Shown here: piece after piece, positions 23,701 to 33,462 of the stretch | How the letters are laid out: every line of letters begins with the position of its first letter | Position numbering within the stretch: position 1 is the first letter of the stretch | From: Trebouxia sp. TZW2008 | Lineage: Eukaryota > Chlorophyta > Trebouxiophyceae > Trebouxiales > Trebouxiaceae | Length of the DNA stretch: 64,000 bases | Assembly: GCA_002118135.1 (NCBI GenBank) | Contig: BDIU01000025.1 | Span: 1-64,000, forward strand | Reading direction: 5' to 3' | The notes under the pieces: generated by a model | The model's input: only the letters and a program-made list of their open reading frames with translations | Database searches by the model: none | Told to the model about the DNA's origin: nothing | Position numbers and translations under genes: made by a program

Positions 23701-26700
23701 TGGCAGATGACGCGCACGATGTCCTATAGCATGAACGTTGCAAATGTTTCATCATCTGTCTGCCCCATTGCAACAGCCACTCAAGCCAGCGGGCATGTCG
23801 TCATGCATGTAGAGAACCGTCTTTCTCTTTACTCCTGTTCTTGTTTGCAATTCTGGCTTCTACCTGCAAGCAATCTGTGCTGTCAAACAACAACAGGAGT
23901 TACGTCTGCCTTGGGCAGGCGACAAACTGGTGGCATATTGAAAAGCTAGATAGAAAACAGGCTTTGCTGTTGATGCGCAGAGGAAAAGAACCAGTATATG
24001 CTGGTGGGTAAGGCCAGTCACCCCGTGGCTGAAGCCCACATCCAGTTGGCTTGCCAAGCCCGTACTCACTTGGCCAAAAAGGTGGCAGTCCACAATGTGG
24101 TGCCCAAGAAGGATGTCTACTACAAAGTGTTTTGTGACCTGGATTGCCTGGGGGGCAAGGAGGGGGTGCAGGTTTCTGCTGGGGGTACCGGGGGCTACAC
24201 CATGCACATCCTTGCGCCTCGGCCTGGTGGCTTCAATGGCAGCATCACATTCATGGCAGAATCAGGTATCAATGCATCGCTGGCTGACACAAGTTCCTGT
24301 CTGACAGGTATACATAATGAACTCAGGATGCAGGAAAACCTGGGTCTGCATGCATAAGGGCCACCTGCTCCTGTTGGCTATTGCACAGCAGCTACTATTG
24401 CTTTTGTATTTTAGTAGCAGCTACTAATTTTCTGTCATGCGTGCTAGTGCCTGGGTGTTGCAATCTAGAGCCGCCCTCAACAAGGGTGCACATCGAATGA
24501 CACACCATCAACCATACAGCAATAGCCATTTGCATGCCACATCCTATATCATATACGCTGTTGATATCTTGCATGGTCAGTGTATGGGGATACCCAACAC
24601 ATACAGCCTCTGTAGCTCAACAGTCACATACACTTGCGCAGGCACTACATGTGGTACTCACTGAGGCTGGACCTGTCAGCGGCACCAATACACTGAGCCT
24701 ATGTCATTCAGCTGTCCTGCTTGCTTGCACAGAGCATGATGTTTGATATTCATCAAAACTGATGTCAGAGGCCTTCCCCAAGGTCCTGCATGGCTGCAGG
24801 GCACTACATGCGGTATTCGCTAAGGCTGCTTACGTCCGAGGCACCAGGACACATAGCCTCTGACACTCAACAGTCCTGCATGTCTGTACAGGGCACTCTG
24901 TGTAGTACTCTCTTGAGCCTGAATCTTTCTCTGACGCCACATGCAGCCTCTGTCACTCAACAGTCTGGACATATTGGTAGCCTATGTGTGCACAGTGGCA
25001 CCCTGCTGTAGCAACACGATACGTGTATAACCAGGGCACTACGTATGGTACTCGCTGAGGCTTGATGTGTCAGAGGCACCGCCCATTGGCAGCCTGGATG
25101 TGGCAGCAACAGTGCGGCAGGCAGTGGCAGTGCAAGTGCAGATCAGCAATCCGCTGCATGAAGCCCTCACCTTTGACCTGACTTATGGCTCAGACCAATT
25201 GGTGGGGCCAGACGTGCTGGCTCTGAAACCAAAAGAGAGCCGGGACTTTGAGTTCTTCTTCGCTCCCCTGGTGGAGGGTGACTCACAGGCCTCTGTTGTC
25301 TTCTCCAGCTTCAGGGTACGGTTTTTTAACATAATAAGTTTGTGGGTGTTTGCGGGATGCACCAGCAGATCACTGTGATATGGCTCAAATTTTGCATCAC
25401 AGTTTGCAGCTGAAGTGCGTGTCATCCAAAGTGCTCTCATCCTTTGCCATAAGCAGCATGGCAATCAGACCTGAATGTTTGCTTACTTGTGCTGGCTGCA
25501 TCTGCAACAAAGTGCTCACCACCAGCAAACCCTCACAAGGTAAGTAATGGCATCATGGATGACAAGTGCCAGCAGTGCTCCTGACACCTCTTGCATTTTG
25601 TTGGGATACAAAGGCGAAGGTGTGCTCATTCAAAGGCAGGCATCAGACTCACCGAGAACAAGGGTTGCCAGCCAACGCACTCAGCCCTCAAACAGCCTGC
25701 GTAGCAATATCATCAACAAAATTGCTGATGCGATTATGAACCCCCTGTGCTGCAACTGGGCAACTTCACCTTCATGGTGCAAGTGCATGCCGAAGCAGCC
25801 AAGGCATGCCTATTGCCCCAGCTACGGGCTTGTCTATGCAACCAAAATCTGCCTGCAACAGGCTTGCTCATGGTACTGTTGATAGTAATGGTAACAAGGA
25901 TTACACTTTTCAACACATGTGCTTGGTGTGTGTAGAACACAGCTTGTATTGTAATGCTTTGCAGTTGGGCAACTTCACCTACTTGGTGAACATGCATGCC
26001 GAGCCAGCCAAGTCAGAAACATTACCCCAGCTCCAGGCTTGCCTGGGGGCCACCGCCCGCCACCTCCTGCAGATTCAGAACCCTGTGGGCACAGAAGTAG
26101 TGCTGCAAACCTCCTGCAGCAACAGCCATAACTTCACCCTGTCCACTGCTGCTGTGGTGCTGCCACCGTTTGGCCAGGCAGATGTGGCTGTGGACTATCT
26201 GCCCAGCTTGCTAGGTAACAATGTTTCTGCCTGAATGCCTGCCAAGCTGCATGTTTCCTGAGTGTGACTTCCTATGCTCTTCCTGTGCTTCTGCCATGGT
26301 GCTGTAGTCAGACATCAGCATTGTTGCTTGCCTGGTTTAACAAGGCAACACTGTACACTGCATGGGTCTGTATCTCTGAGCTGTCAATTCCCGGTGCCCT
26401 GAGTATGCAGCTGCTTCATCAAACTGGGTCCACATGCTGGCTGCATCCATGTGCTTGGTCGACGCTTGCCTTGCAAGCTTCATTTCCTGAGTTGACGTCG
26501 CGAGGTGTACCTTTATGTGTCATCAGTCAGAAATCTTTGGTGCAATGGAATCCACCCTCCTCCAGTCTGCCAACTTGCCTTGGAAATTACCATATAAGGT
26601 GGGGCCCCAGAGAAATTGATCTCTCTTCTACAGAGATCTCTTTGAAAATGTTTGTAACAGCCAGAAGGTCAAATGCATTAATTCATCTTGGAATTGTATG

Positions 26701-29700
26701 CAGGCAGCAGTGAAGATGCAGTGGTGAGTCTGTACAATGAGGAAGTGGGTCTGTGGGAATACAACCTGTCAGGAGTGGGGTTGAGGCCTGGGGTTATGGA
26801 CACCACTAGCATTGCTGCCACTCTAGGGGCAGATGGCAGCTCCTTTGTCAGCTGGCGCAACCCCTTTGTTGATCCTGTCAAGGTAAGACAACCAACCGTG
26901 CACTTGTGATCAGAGGGCATCCATGCATCATTTCAGTGTTTCACATGCATAGAGTTCATACATCAGTCTTGCACCTACATGCAAGGCATGAATGATTGTT
27001 GAGGCCTGGGATCATGGACACCAGCATTGCTGCCACTCCAGGGGCAGGCAGCAGTTCCTTTGTCAGCTGGCGCAACCCCTTTGTTGATCCTGTCAAGGTG
27101 AGACGTCTAACCTTGCACTTGTATTCAAAGGGCATGCATACATCACTGCAGTGTTTCACACGCATAGAATTGATACATCAGTCTTGCACCTACATGCAAG
27201 GCATAAACGAGTGCTGAGGCCTGGGGTGATGGACACTACCAGCATTGCTGCCACTCTCGGGGCAGACAGTCATCAATGGGTGCAACCCCTTTATTGACCC
27301 TGTCAATGTGAGCTTTCATCAAATTGCTGCCTTGTGTGCAAGCAGGCCTTTCAGATGTACGGATGCCATGCGTTACTGCTGCACCCATGGGCAAGCGACC
27401 TCAGTGGATTTTGGAGGCACAGCCGTTCTGTTGCGCCTTCGCAAAGGTCTATGCTATACACATCACAGCAAGTAGTCACTTGGCAGACGTTTATAAGGAC
27501 CTCACCTCCCTTCATGCTCAGTACGATTGGTTTAGGATAACAGAGGACCCAACTTGTTGGAGAAAGTTGATTGCTCTCAGTACGTACCTAGCTGGGCCTG
27601 CTGAGCCTGTCTAGCACATATTTAGAATGTGAATGGAGTGGCCACACGGATGACCATGACACCGTTGAACAGCAAGGCAATGCGCACCTCCAAGCTGTTC
27701 AAGCTGTCAGTCAGAAAGACATGCAAGGTCTCCAGTCTGTCTCCCACATAGTCACAGAATTCGTTGTATGCCCAGGTGGACGTGACACTGTCACACCAAA
27801 GCCCATCAGGCGAGGACCCTGCAGCAGATGAGAACCGCTTTGAGCTGGTACTCAAGAAGCAGAAGGGCGTGGCGGTGGGGTCTTTTGGAATTCTGCAGAT
27901 CCCCATCAGCTTCAAAGCCCAGTCCTTGGAAGAGAGCTGTGGCCAGGTGCAAGTTGTAATGGATGGTGCGTCAGTCAGCGGGCAGAACATAGCAGAGCCA
28001 CTGTTGTGGCAGTACCCAATCAAGGTATGATGACCAACTGAACAATGTCAAAAACACACATTTCATGAAAGAGTTGCTGTTTTCCTTATCTGGACACCTC
28101 ACAAGCTGTGTCATTGGGGCCAAGCATGGCAGACCTTTCGCTGTGGCAACACCTAAACTAAGCTGCATGTTCTGTGCATGAGTACGGGTCTTGACACAAT
28201 CTCTTTGTAAGCAGCACTGCTGTGGGTGGTGGCTGACAGACTTGCGACGCATGAATCACTGCGCACAGTAAAGCACACTCTGCTATGATCATCCATCATT
28301 ACGTTTTCCATCACTACGTCATCCTTCATTACGGCGTGCAACTTGGCAACATCTGCAAACGTTGACTGCACACAGGGTCTACCAGAGGCAGAGGCGAATC
28401 ACGAGGTGTTCAAGTTCACCTGCCAGGCGCGTAGCAGGCTAGAGAGCCCGCTAGAGTTGCGACTAGACGGCTTAGGCAAGCTGACTGGCTGTGAGACATT
28501 CAGCCATGAGCTGAGCATTCCTGCCAGCAAGCAGAGCGCCCTCAAGAATGCGCTGCAAGTGCTGCCAGACTTTGACTGCGTCACAGACCCATCACAGCCC
28601 CTCAGGTCAGCCTCTCAAGCCCTTCACACCTGATTTTGCCTTGAGAAGCTTGTCAACACTTGCATCACCCTGACGTTTGGCGGTATGTTGCAGAAATGTC
28701 ATATCAGGCAAAGCTTCAAACGAAAAGTCCGTCAAACTTTTCACCTCAGCCCTGATGATTTGATCCCTGCTGCAATAAGGGGAGAACTGAATATGAAACT
28801 GGAAAGCTACCAGCACTGCTTGAGACTTTGTTAACATGAGCATCAGCAGAATGCATGTAAGACGGTATCTGGGTATATACGTTCAAGGAATGGGCAATTG
28901 CCCCACTGATATCCCTCTGCAAACATCACAGCCCCTAAAGTGAGCGAACAAATCGCACTTAAGGAGCACCTATTCTCACGACAATTTTCTGCTATGTGTG
29001 TACGCGCGCATACTTGTTATGACTGCTCATGCGCATTTTGAAGCGGGTCTTCAAGCACTTCTGGATGTGTCAAAGCATCTCGCTGTCTTTGACGTGCTGA
29101 TCGCCATGCTCTCCCATGACCTGTTGACACCACACTGTGCGACTGACTACCAACAAGGAAGCAAGACGTCATGCCAGTAAAGACATTGCACCAGCATAGC
29201 TTGAAGCCTGAGCAAAACTGTTCTGTTTCATGTCACACAGTCTACAGCAGTTGCATTGTGCGCATCTGCTCCAACCTGATGATCATGACTCATCCTACAG
29301 GTACAAGGTGATCTTTGAGCCTCAGAAGACAGTCTCGTCCAAGGTTGGCATGGTAATAGAGAAGAGCACAGGAGGGCGGTGGCGCTTTGAGCTGAAATTT
29401 GAAGCCACACAGCCTGATGTGGATGGCAGCATCACCATCCAAGCAGGGCCTGGCCAAAGTGCCCTGGGGCCACTGCAGCTGTACAGCCCCACAGATCAGC
29501 CTGAGCACTTCACGTGTCACTTCACCCATGACTCCTCCATTAGCTTTGATGTTGCGCCAAGTCAGGTGATGCCCGCACCTCTTCCAAACACAATCTTGTA
29601 CCCCTGAACTTTGGGCAAGTGGCAGCCTTGGGTCTTTGCTGTACCCTTACATTAGTCCATGCCTGCTTTTGCTCGGCGTCAGCTTGCACTGGCACGCCTG

Positions 29701-30328
29701 CTTGCAAGCTGGTGCAAACTCAACATTCTTGGAGTCATCATTTGCCTTTGCTACAGTGTCCCCAATCGTGATACACAATGTTTACAAGGCATGAGTCATG
29801 AGCCAGGTACAGTAACTCTCTTTGTAAGGGCACTCGATGTAGGGACATTCCCAGTGTAAGGACAATGCAATTGCACACCAATCACTACATTCTGACTGCA
29901 AAGGCACCTCTGAGAAAGCAACTTTCCATATAAGGATCAATATCTTGGCAACCAAAGCAATCATTACAAACAGAAGTCACTGTAGTAAAACAGCATGAGA
30001 TGTGCAGGGTTGGTTGCCAGTGCGGCCTACGCCAGGGCAGGAGGCTCCACCAGCGCCGATTATGGTCAAGTACTTTGCCAAGGGCTATGGCAAAACCCAG
30101 ATAGGCAAGCTGGTGATACTGACAGAGGACCAGCAGTGGACATACATAATACGAGGGGAACAGCCGACGTATAGACCACCTGACAAGAGCCAAATGAGTA
30201 TACACATTGACAACCAGATAGATCCTGAGATGGATGCCAAGTTACAGTCGCCTGCATCACATGTCTCCAAGAGCTTTTTAGTGCGCAACATGATGGCCAC
30301 CAAAACAAATAGATCCAGCTGGCAATGA
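2755..30328 (+). CDS. CFAP47: CFAP47, central-apparatus flagellar protein (ASH and CH domains)
   Basis: Giant axonemal protein of the cilium central apparatus: many immunoglobulin-like ASH/PapD-type domains with one calponin-homology domain near the middle. Forty-three exons close in frame to about 2,889 residues (human CFAP47 is about 3,190): 2755-2862, 3007-3123, 3238-3348, 3979-4213, 4676-4962, 5260-5468, 5997-6199, 6572-6819, 7201-7460, 7820-8012, 8261-8431, 8697-8813, 9177-9272, 9573-9749, 10760-10948, 11331-11447, 12267-12435, 13133-13280, 13623-13792, 14085-14341, 14959-15207, 16135-16365, 16704-16958, 17201-17343, 17667-17796, 18254-18418, 18875-19063, 19516-19641, 20032-20196, 20587-20763, 21165-21265, 21741-21999, 22394-22532, 22705-23216, 23422-23608, 23981-24265, 25035-25315, 25965-26214, 26704-26882, 27776-28024, 28376-28605, 29301-29565, 30008-30328. 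Recurrent LDFG-type strands (SALDFGALHYGD, LLDFGKVSAAS, KALDFGEVYTG) mark ASH repeats. Exon 27 may begin at 18851 (AG acceptor) rather than 18875. The intron at 19064 has a GC donor; the one at 22533 probably does too. Exon 18 must read through to 13280 to keep frame. Small edge errors are possible; family and extent are secure. Confidence 0.85.
3727..3845 (+). repeat. interspersed repeat B, copy 1
   Basis: This stretch of CFAP47 intron 3 closely matches 56872-56988 in a TatD intron. Both share a block around GGCTTGTTCTGAGCGTC and a GTGTGTGTGGCCCAAGTCC core. A decayed piece is also visible near 55903-55960, and the start of the unit near 25905-25935. No inverted termini were found. The family is unidentified. 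Confidence 0.6.
5545..5598 (+). repeat. decayed copy of CFAP47 exon 6 end
   Basis: Imperfect copy of the 3' end of exon 6 (about 5414-5468). The sequence CCTGTCAG followed by a CTT/ACCTT stretch recurs, and the GATGAG...TTCACACATGCCTGTCAG order is kept. It lies in the following intron and has lost the splice donor. Confidence 0.6.
7510..7611 (+). repeat. tandem copy of CFAP47 exon 9 end
   Basis: About 100 bp repeating the last third of exon 9 (7370-7467), including the donor AG|GTT. It still translates as a near-identical segment with motif KGRTAKQQAD...TRDESGD. Its upstream junction is out of phase with exon 9, so simple inclusion would stop translation. I treat it as a pseudo-exon, though it is the best preserved such copy in the gene. 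A (GCTT)n run at 7628-7670 lies just after it. Confidence 0.75.
7626..7671 (+). repeat. (GCTT)n microsatellite
   Basis: Roughly ten near-perfect TTGC/GCTT tetranucleotide units in a CFAP47 intron, with one CCTT interruption. Confidence 0.85.
10464..10600 (+). repeat. two decayed copies of CFAP47 exon 15 start
   Basis: Segments at 10466-10497 and 10561-10592 repeat the acceptor and opening codons of exon 15 (10757-10790; motif CAGAGCAGCATGA). Both keep a CAG acceptor and the SSM-L-E start, then diverge. They could act as cryptic acceptors, but neither continues into the exon's reading frame. Confidence 0.7.
11455..11756 (+). repeat. minisatellite with CCACCTCTG core
   Basis: About 300 bp of imperfect tandem units of 18-36 bp built from CTCTGTGCCACTGCCCACC and CTCTGGGCCACTTTCCTC variants. 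It lies in the intron after exon 16 and is strongly pyrimidine-biased on the + strand. Open frames through it are artefacts of the repeat. Confidence 0.85.
12158..12240 (+). repeat. duplicated poly-G tract with two undetermined bases
   Basis: Two G-runs of more than ten bases, each followed by the same ACAGGTTTGGGCTGAG block. The two n characters at 12188-12189 lie between them. The bases and the copy number are therefore uncertain at this spot. It is intronic. Confidence 0.8.
12580..12635 (+). repeat. decayed copy of CFAP47 exon 17 end
   Basis: Repeats the 3' end of exon 17 and its donor (12398-12445): a CATCCCATCACC...CATCAACACCAC block followed by a GGTCAGCC donor-like string. Located in the next intron. 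Confidence 0.7.
12842..13062 (+). repeat. two decayed copies of CFAP47 exon 18 start
   Basis: Copies at about 12860-12965 and 12995-13062 repeat the acceptor region and first part of exon 18 (13085-13200). Shared blocks are GGCATGTCAG at the acceptor and, in the first copy, GAGAACTGGTCTCCT. Both lie just upstream of the real exon, so they are tandem. Confidence 0.7.
15330..15680 (+). repeat. two more copies of CFAP47 exon 21 end (235-bp tandem unit)
   Basis: Exon 21's last ~100 bp plus the following ~130 bp of intron occur three times. The shared GACAGGAAGGAG word starts at 15109, 15345 and 15579, spacing 236 and 234 bp. The second copy retains an intact donor (CTCAAG|GTATGC) and an open frame; the third has a TAG in place of CAG. 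Copies 2 and 3 sit after the real donor. Confidence 0.85.
15870..16070 (+). repeat. decayed copies of CFAP47 exon 22 start
   Basis: Segments near 15875-15960 and 16018-16066 repeat the GGCAGCCTGATAGGCATT core of exon 22 (real copy 16190-16230). They also repeat the intronic TCATAGCGGCTTGTCTGC lead-in. Three tandem versions thus precede or include the exon. Confidence 0.75.
16437..16508 (+). repeat. decayed copy of CFAP47 exon 22 end
   Basis: Repeats the end of exon 22 with its donor and intron start (16309-16380): GGCTCCAC..ATGCTTGC followed by CTTCCT..GATGTAAG. Exon 22 is therefore flanked by partial copies on both sides. Confidence 0.75.
16994..17045 (+). repeat. decayed copy of part of CFAP47 exon 23
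   Basis: The block GCCATGTCGGGCAAGCAGTT from inside exon 23 (16848-16868) recurs here in the following intron, with a little flanking similarity. Confidence 0.65.
18254..19641 (+). other. CFAP47: calponin-homology domain exons of CFAP47
   Basis: Exons 26-28 (about residues 1530-1690) encode the single CH domain. Visible landmarks are an opening helix ETVLLAWVSAHF, the core NFDSDMCNGLALAALLMSHW, and later VLLVLYLYQTLPQLVP. The strand NFDSD..NGLA is the hallmark of CH domains in CFAP47 and sperm-flagellar relatives. This domain separates CFAP47 from HYDIN and other ASH-repeat proteins, which lack a CH domain in this central position. It is expected to bind microtubules or a partner, by analogy only. 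Confidence 0.8.
22890..22950 (+). repeat. 21-bp coding repeat (Ala-rich linker in CFAP47)
   Basis: A 21-bp unit encoding an AAASNTA-type heptad is repeated in exon 34 and followed by an Ala/Gly/Ser-rich stretch. It forms a low-complexity linker between ASH domains. The frame is preserved because the unit is a multiple of three. Confidence 0.8.
24630..24970 (+). repeat. three decayed copies of CFAP47 exon 37 start
   Basis: Copies begin near 24636, 24793 and 24886, ahead of the true exon start at 25035. Each shows an acceptor-like CAG followed by GCACTACATG/GTACTC and CTGAGGC...GAGGCACC. The intervening ACATAGCCTCTGACACTCAACAG spacer is repeated too. They form a four-member tandem array with 95-160 bp spacing. 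Confidence 0.8.
25740..25855 (+). repeat. decayed copy of CFAP47 exon 38 start
   Basis: About 110 bp resembling 25953-26060: an acceptor-like CTGCAACTGGGCAACTTCACC, then the codons for a HAE..K segment and a CTATTGCCCCAGCTACGGGC stretch. It is spaced about 211 bp upstream of the real exon 38. Confidence 0.75.
26995..27310 (+). repeat. two more copies of CFAP47 exon 39 end (216-bp tandem unit)
   Basis: The last ~100 bp of exon 39 with its donor and about 115 bp of intron occur three times. The word GAGGCCTGGG starts at 26783, 27001 and 27216. Copy 2 keeps an almost perfect exon end and donor (GTCAAG|GTGAGA). Copy 3 is more decayed (GTCAAT|GTGAGC). There is no acceptor directly before copies 2 and 3. 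Confidence 0.85.
29810..29982 (+). mobile_element. MITE family 1, copy a (173 bp)
   Basis: A 173-bp element flanked on both sides by TA. Its imperfect terminal inverted repeats begin CAGTAACTCTCTTTGTAA on the left and CAGTGACTTCTGTTTGTAA on the right (read inward). Internal GTAAGGACA-like words recur. Copies with the same termini and nearly the same length lie at 57741-57913 and 61917-62090. TA target sites and CAGT ends suggest a Tc1/mariner-type non-autonomous element. It lies in the last CFAP47 intron. Confidence 0.8.
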
Positions 30329-31250
30329 CTGTTTGTACAAGACTGACAATTTCATGACATGTGTAGCAGCATTTCTTAAGGATGGCTAGCGACCAACAGA
30401 CCTAGAGCTGTTGAGCACCTGCGTGTTTGTCACAGGCATCAAAAACAGCTATGAGCTTTGCCTGGATCTGTTCTGAGTCAGCAACTCGACCTCTGTATAT
30501 GATCATTTTGTTGTCACCAATCTCCTGTGTGGGATCCTGTGTGGGATGCTGGTGCTCAGATGACGTGCAGCTGCATGCATTCTGATCTGCCTGCAGTGCA
30601 TAGCACAAAGCAAAGGACCAGATTGAGTGTGTTTCCATCAATGGCGAGTACAGGTCATGACTGCCTGATGCACAGTAATGGACTGCTACAACAGCTGCCA
30701 TAAGCGTCGACGTGAACAGGAAGCTACCTACAGCTGTGCATGTGTGCACAATAAGCACATATGTATATGTATACACTGCATGAGTTCCACTCAGTCATGC
30801 TTATCTCACAAGCGTTTTAAGGTTGATGTGCATTGATGCAAGTCATCAAATTCTGCTCAAGGGGCAAAGGATGGGTCGCAAAGGAATTAGGTTGTGCATC
30901 AGTGCATGGACCAAATGATCATGTACACCTTTTGTTGTACAAACACGAAATAAATCAAACTCCTCTCACAAGCTCAACATGTGTCATTTGTTCATCAGCG
31001 CTCACATCAACTGTTTGTAAACATGTCCAACATCTTCTCTTGGCCTTGTGCTAGAGCAAACACAACGAAGAATGAGATCTATCCCTATGAGTCTTGAGGT
31101 GAACAAATACCAAACATGCAATGATTTGGTATTGTCAACCTTGTCGTCACGCATATTGAAAGCCCTTTCCAGCAAGGCTGCACTGAAGCAGCAGCCAGCT
31201 CAACAATTCAAGTCATCAACCAGCGTTGTAGCAATGCTGTAGAGTATTGC
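30329..31250. other. convergent intergenic region
   Basis: 922 bp between the stop of CFAP47 and the stop of the alternative-oxidase-like gene, which point at each other. A minus-strand open frame ends at 30402. It contains a hydrophobic stretch and has an acceptor-like CAG near 30745, but I found no start codon or family match, so I do not call it. AAATAAA at 30949-30955 is a possible + strand polyadenylation signal. Confidence 0.4.
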
Positions 31251-33462
31251 TTATTTTGCATACATGTGGGCAACTGCGTTGTGGTGGTGCCAGGTGGCTG
31301 AATCTTCCCACTTTGCCAGAAACTCATCATCAGCCTGAATGCACTTGCACACCTGCCGCATACTGCTGTTCTCCTGCATCAGCCACACTGCAAATTTTCA
31401 ACGCTCAAACAGACAGTTGGAAAAGAAAAGACATCTGCTTGACACCTGTTGCAGCCTAGTTGAGCAGCAGCAAATGGTGGCAGACATACATGTCACCAGC
31501 CTTTGCTGTCGACTTCTTTACTGAACCGCAAGACATGTGTGAGGCTTGAATGCGCTGCCTATCATGATGCGCTGCCTATCATACTTCAAATGAAGTGTAT
31601 GTGCAGGGGTTCACAAATTGATGAACAAAAGGGCACAACAGGATGTTGTCAACAAGAAAATGCTTTACATGCATGCAGCTGTGCAGCATGATTGTATGTA
31701 CAGAGTGGAAGGGCTGGGGCGCGCAAGGCAGGTTAATGCACAAGGAGAGGAAATCAAGAGCGTGACCACACCAGAGCGGTCATACTGGCAAGACAGAGTA
31801 AAAAAGGGTGTCAGTTCAGGCAGCGCTAGAAATTTGGGAGTATGCGGGCATCAGTCACACTGCGAATTGCCGCGGCCAGTCAGCGGTCACTGTCTGCTTT
31901 CCACTCAAAACATGTAGCTCAAGTGCTGCCGAGGGAACTCACCGGCAGCATATAGAAGAGCCTTGTTGCAGGTGGCACTTTGGCAGATGCAATGTCTGGC
32001 ACTTGGCCAGCATCAATGTCCTTGCCCAGATCAAGGTAGACACGCGCTGCAGCCTCTGCTGTGAAGCGTGCCAACTGGAAGCAGAGAGGCATGTACACTA
32101 GGCAGATCAAGCCTTGCACAAAGTAGCCAAGAATCTGCATCACAGACATCGCTGAATGAGCCTGCAGGCCCTTGAAGCAGCAAAATACTGACCGTGGTGC
32201 ACACAGCTTTGCTGGTGTTCTTGTTCTGAAGTATTGCAGGGCGTCAAGACTCAGCATGTTACAGGAACAATACAGTTGAGCAACACAACACATAGCTAGG
32301 ATAGGATTGTCAATCTCATGTCGCGAGTCAGAACCGAATAGAAGGAATCCACAAGTAGACATGAGGCATGTGCACTTGAGATACACAAAAAGCAGACACA
32401 CCTGTGAACTCAGCAAGACCACTCTAGTGAGCAGGTTTGGCTTAGCAATGGCTTGGAAGGTGGCCAGATGGGTTCTGTGGCAATCAAATTCAGCCACCAA
32501 AGCGTACACCATAGCATGAGGGGCAGCTGAGATCTGATTGAACAGGATAGTTTCAAAGTGATGAAGCAGGCCAGATGCCATGCCGTGACACTCTGCAAGA
32601 GCCTGCAACGCACACTCTGCTCACTCAGACAGGAGTCAAGACAACCAGCTTGCAGGGGTTTGTCTGCAGAAATATGATGCCAAGAGCTTGGTGCTTCCAT
32701 GACAAAGACAATTGGTGATTGCAGATGACTCGCTGCACATTTGTGCTGTTTTTTCTTGTGCAGCAATTGCATGTTTCTTCTGTCTTCTGTCTTTGTTGCA
32801 TGCAACAAAGATGCTGTTGAAGAGCTGGCATTGATGCCATGCAGATGTGCAAGCAAGAATATATGGCTGCCCGTGCAGGCACTGGCATAGTGCGATAGCA
32901 TTTCTTACAGACTGTCTGAATTTACCTCCAGCAACAAGATCCTACGCAGCCAGACAGTCTGCTTCCGGTGCTTTCTTGAAGCAGATGCGTTGAGCAATCG
33001 CGAGTTGCCGATCCAGAGTATATCAGCGCGTGCAGCTATGAGGGAGAAGGCTAGTATGCCTGCCACCAGAAATTTGGCGAGCTGCTCTACACCCTGCATG
33101 CAGTGCAGTGGCTAGTGAGTTTATATCACACTATACATTTAGAGCAAATCATCAGGCATCCAGGCTTGAAAGCGATAGGCAACAATGAGCAGGCATGAGC
33201 TGCATCACATTGGCATACAAGATGAGTTACGATCTTGACTGTGGTGATGAGAGCTGCAGGATTACAGTCAGCAATAAGTGTCGACACAAGGTCAGCACTG
33301 CTTTACTTTGCTTGGCTCGCTGTCCATAGCCTTCAACTGATCTAAATAGCGCTGAGGGTAATGCCTCTTGGGATCCCTCTGCAGCTCTGCCCTGATCTTC
33401 TCAGGCAAAAGCGCTTCGGGAAAGGCCGGATGTGGGTAGGGATCGATCGTAGCGGTGACCAT
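31251..33462 (-). CDS. divergent alternative-oxidase-family protein with degenerate diiron site
   Basis: Five exons, all phase 0: 33307-33462, 32926-33093, 32402-32602, 31943-32134, 31251-31373, giving 279 residues. I assign it to the alternative oxidase (AOX) family from ordered motifs. LLLE at 105-108 (AOX 'LET' helix) is followed by GMASGLLHHF, like AOX GM..GMLRH. HRTHLATF at 150-157 matches NERMHLMTF. AKP and a VVLLSSQ helix follow, then FTAEAAA at 199-205 (LEEEA position), DIDAG, and QADDEFL at 252-258 (RADEAHH position). Spacing from the second to the third ligand position is 51, as in AOX. The usual Glu ligands are largely replaced: E108 is kept, the second is H150, the third A201 (E202 next to it), the fourth D255. 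The His after the fourth is L258; H153 is kept. No mitochondrial or plastid transit peptide is obvious. Canonical ubiquinol oxidation is therefore doubtful. It could be a distant ferritin-like relative instead. Confidence 0.6.

Noticed and set aside
30402..30776. Minus-strand frame with a hydrophobic segment between CFAP47 and the AOX-like gene
   Set aside because: There is an acceptor-like CAG but no ATG in frame at a sensible place and no family similarity. The AOX-like gene already ends with an in-frame stop at 31251. It may be an unrelated small exon; evidence is insufficient.
31618..31917. Plus-strand frame with a charged segment antisense to the AOX-like gene
   Set aside because: No splice support and no recognisable domain; it lies within an intron of a gene on the other strand.
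31919..32608. Reading 229 codons straight through as one AOX-like exon
   Set aside because: The frame is open through an intron by chance. Splicing at 32401 and 32135 gives phase 0 and restores the exact 51-residue spacing between AOX motif positions.
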